Below, piece after piece: positions 63,720 to 64,000 of a stretch of 64,000 nt of DNA. The DNA lies in the NCBI RefSeq assembly GCF_046630445.1, contig NC_092333.1, positions 714,379,001 to 714,443,000 on the forward strand, written 5' to 3'. The DNA is from Rutidosis leptorrhynchoides (taxonomy: Eukaryota; Streptophyta; Magnoliopsida; Asterales; Asteraceae). The stretch's first letter is position 1. Each line of letters opens with the position of its first letter. The notes under the pieces are model-generated. The model searched no databases. It was not told the DNA's origin and saw nothing but the letters and a program-made list of their open reading frames with translations. The position numbers and the translations under genes are program-made.

Positions 63720-63810
63720 TGTGACTGATGTTTCATAAACACAAAGTCAATCTACAAAATCAAAATATAACAATCAAATTTATCAGAAAATTCGAATCCT
63801 CATATTAAAA
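63576..63810. repeat. Copy B of the 230 bp upstream duplicate, containing an AT array
   Basis: TTGTTCCATGTGGTGATGA, AATCTGTGCAAGGCA, CATCAATCAATCAATC and GACTGATGTTTCATAAACAC all recur from 62702-62935 in the same order. Where copy A has a short ATATACATAAAAG, copy B has an AT array of about 59 bp (63659-63717). Confidence 0.85.
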
Positions 63811-64000
63811 TCACCAATTAAATCATCAAACATAACGATCAAATCACCAATTAGAAAAAATAGAGTGACTATGATGTCACATAAACTTCTTCAGTCACCT
63901 GAATCGTTCTAGGTTTCAGAATCGAGAGGTGTAATTTTTTATTCTCACTTGTAGGTTTCAGAATACGCAATTGTGTTGCTGAAGAAACCCTAGATCTGGT
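63811..64000. other. No gene recognised
   Basis: AT-rich sequence to the window edge, ending in GAAGAAACCCTAGATCTGG, a phrase often seen in plant 5' untranslated leaders; a gene may begin beyond the window. Confidence 0.3.

Overview
The window is nuclear DNA of a flowering plant. The evidence is AT-rich non-coding sequence, plant-type Ty3/gypsy (Athila and Tekay chromovirus) and Ty1/copia retrotransposons, a plant LINE with a DUF4283-type ORF1, long AT microsatellites, F-box genes and a short-chain dehydrogenase remnant. The F-box and retroelement types make me think of the daisy family (Asteraceae), but that is an impression from memory, not a computed assignment. There are no bacterial-type operons, CRISPR arrays, tRNA or rRNA genes that I can support.

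Positions 1-40430 are one nested stack of LTR retrotransposons, all on the minus strand. The outermost, RE1 (256 to about 40430), is an Athila-like element with a gag and protease-like ORF but no room for reverse transcriptase or integrase. RE3, a Tekay-type chromovirus with 3.44 kb LTRs (6872-38109, target duplication CTTTT), sits in RE1's gag. RE2, an Athila element (8977-26775, target duplication GTTTG), sits in RE3's left LTR. RE3's right LTR still shows the RE2 site empty. RE1's left LTR also serves as the 5' LTR of a further Athila copy that runs off the left edge, so the base of the stack is a tandem, LTR-sharing array. LTR divergence counted by eye (RE1 about 2%, RE3 about 1.3%, RE2 about 0.4%) agrees with the nesting order.

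The most interesting content is in RE2 and RE3. RE2 carries gag-PR-RT-RH-INT plus a second retropepsin-like domain after integrase. Downstream it has a 138-residue basic protein whose Arg/Lys block and Cys-His knuckle resemble the nucleic-acid-binding proteins of carla-/allexiviruses, and an env-position ORF that begins at a splice-acceptor consensus instead of an ATG. Paired GC-rich palindromes with apparent compensatory changes occur in the LTRs, 5' leaders and 3' part of these Athila elements. RE3 carries, between its primer-binding site and gag, an acidic accessory ORF and a remnant of a host F-box gene of the At2g35280-like type.

Positions 40431-64000 are mixed host sequence and scattered repeats: a Helitron-like 3' end (about 42070); gene-like exons and a possible Helitron 5' end (42.5-43.35 kb); a young Ty1/copia element RE4 (44683-49563, target duplication GAAAT); an SDR pseudogene exon (49985-50235); a probable solo LTR (about 53-54.5 kb); a 1.24 kb direct duplication (54545-55787 and 57338-58580) around a palindromic minisatellite; a 3'-truncated LINE (59.1-60.77 kb); and an F-box gene on the minus strand (60966-62410) with one dinucleotide frame shift, whose upstream region is itself partly duplicated and holds long AT arrays.
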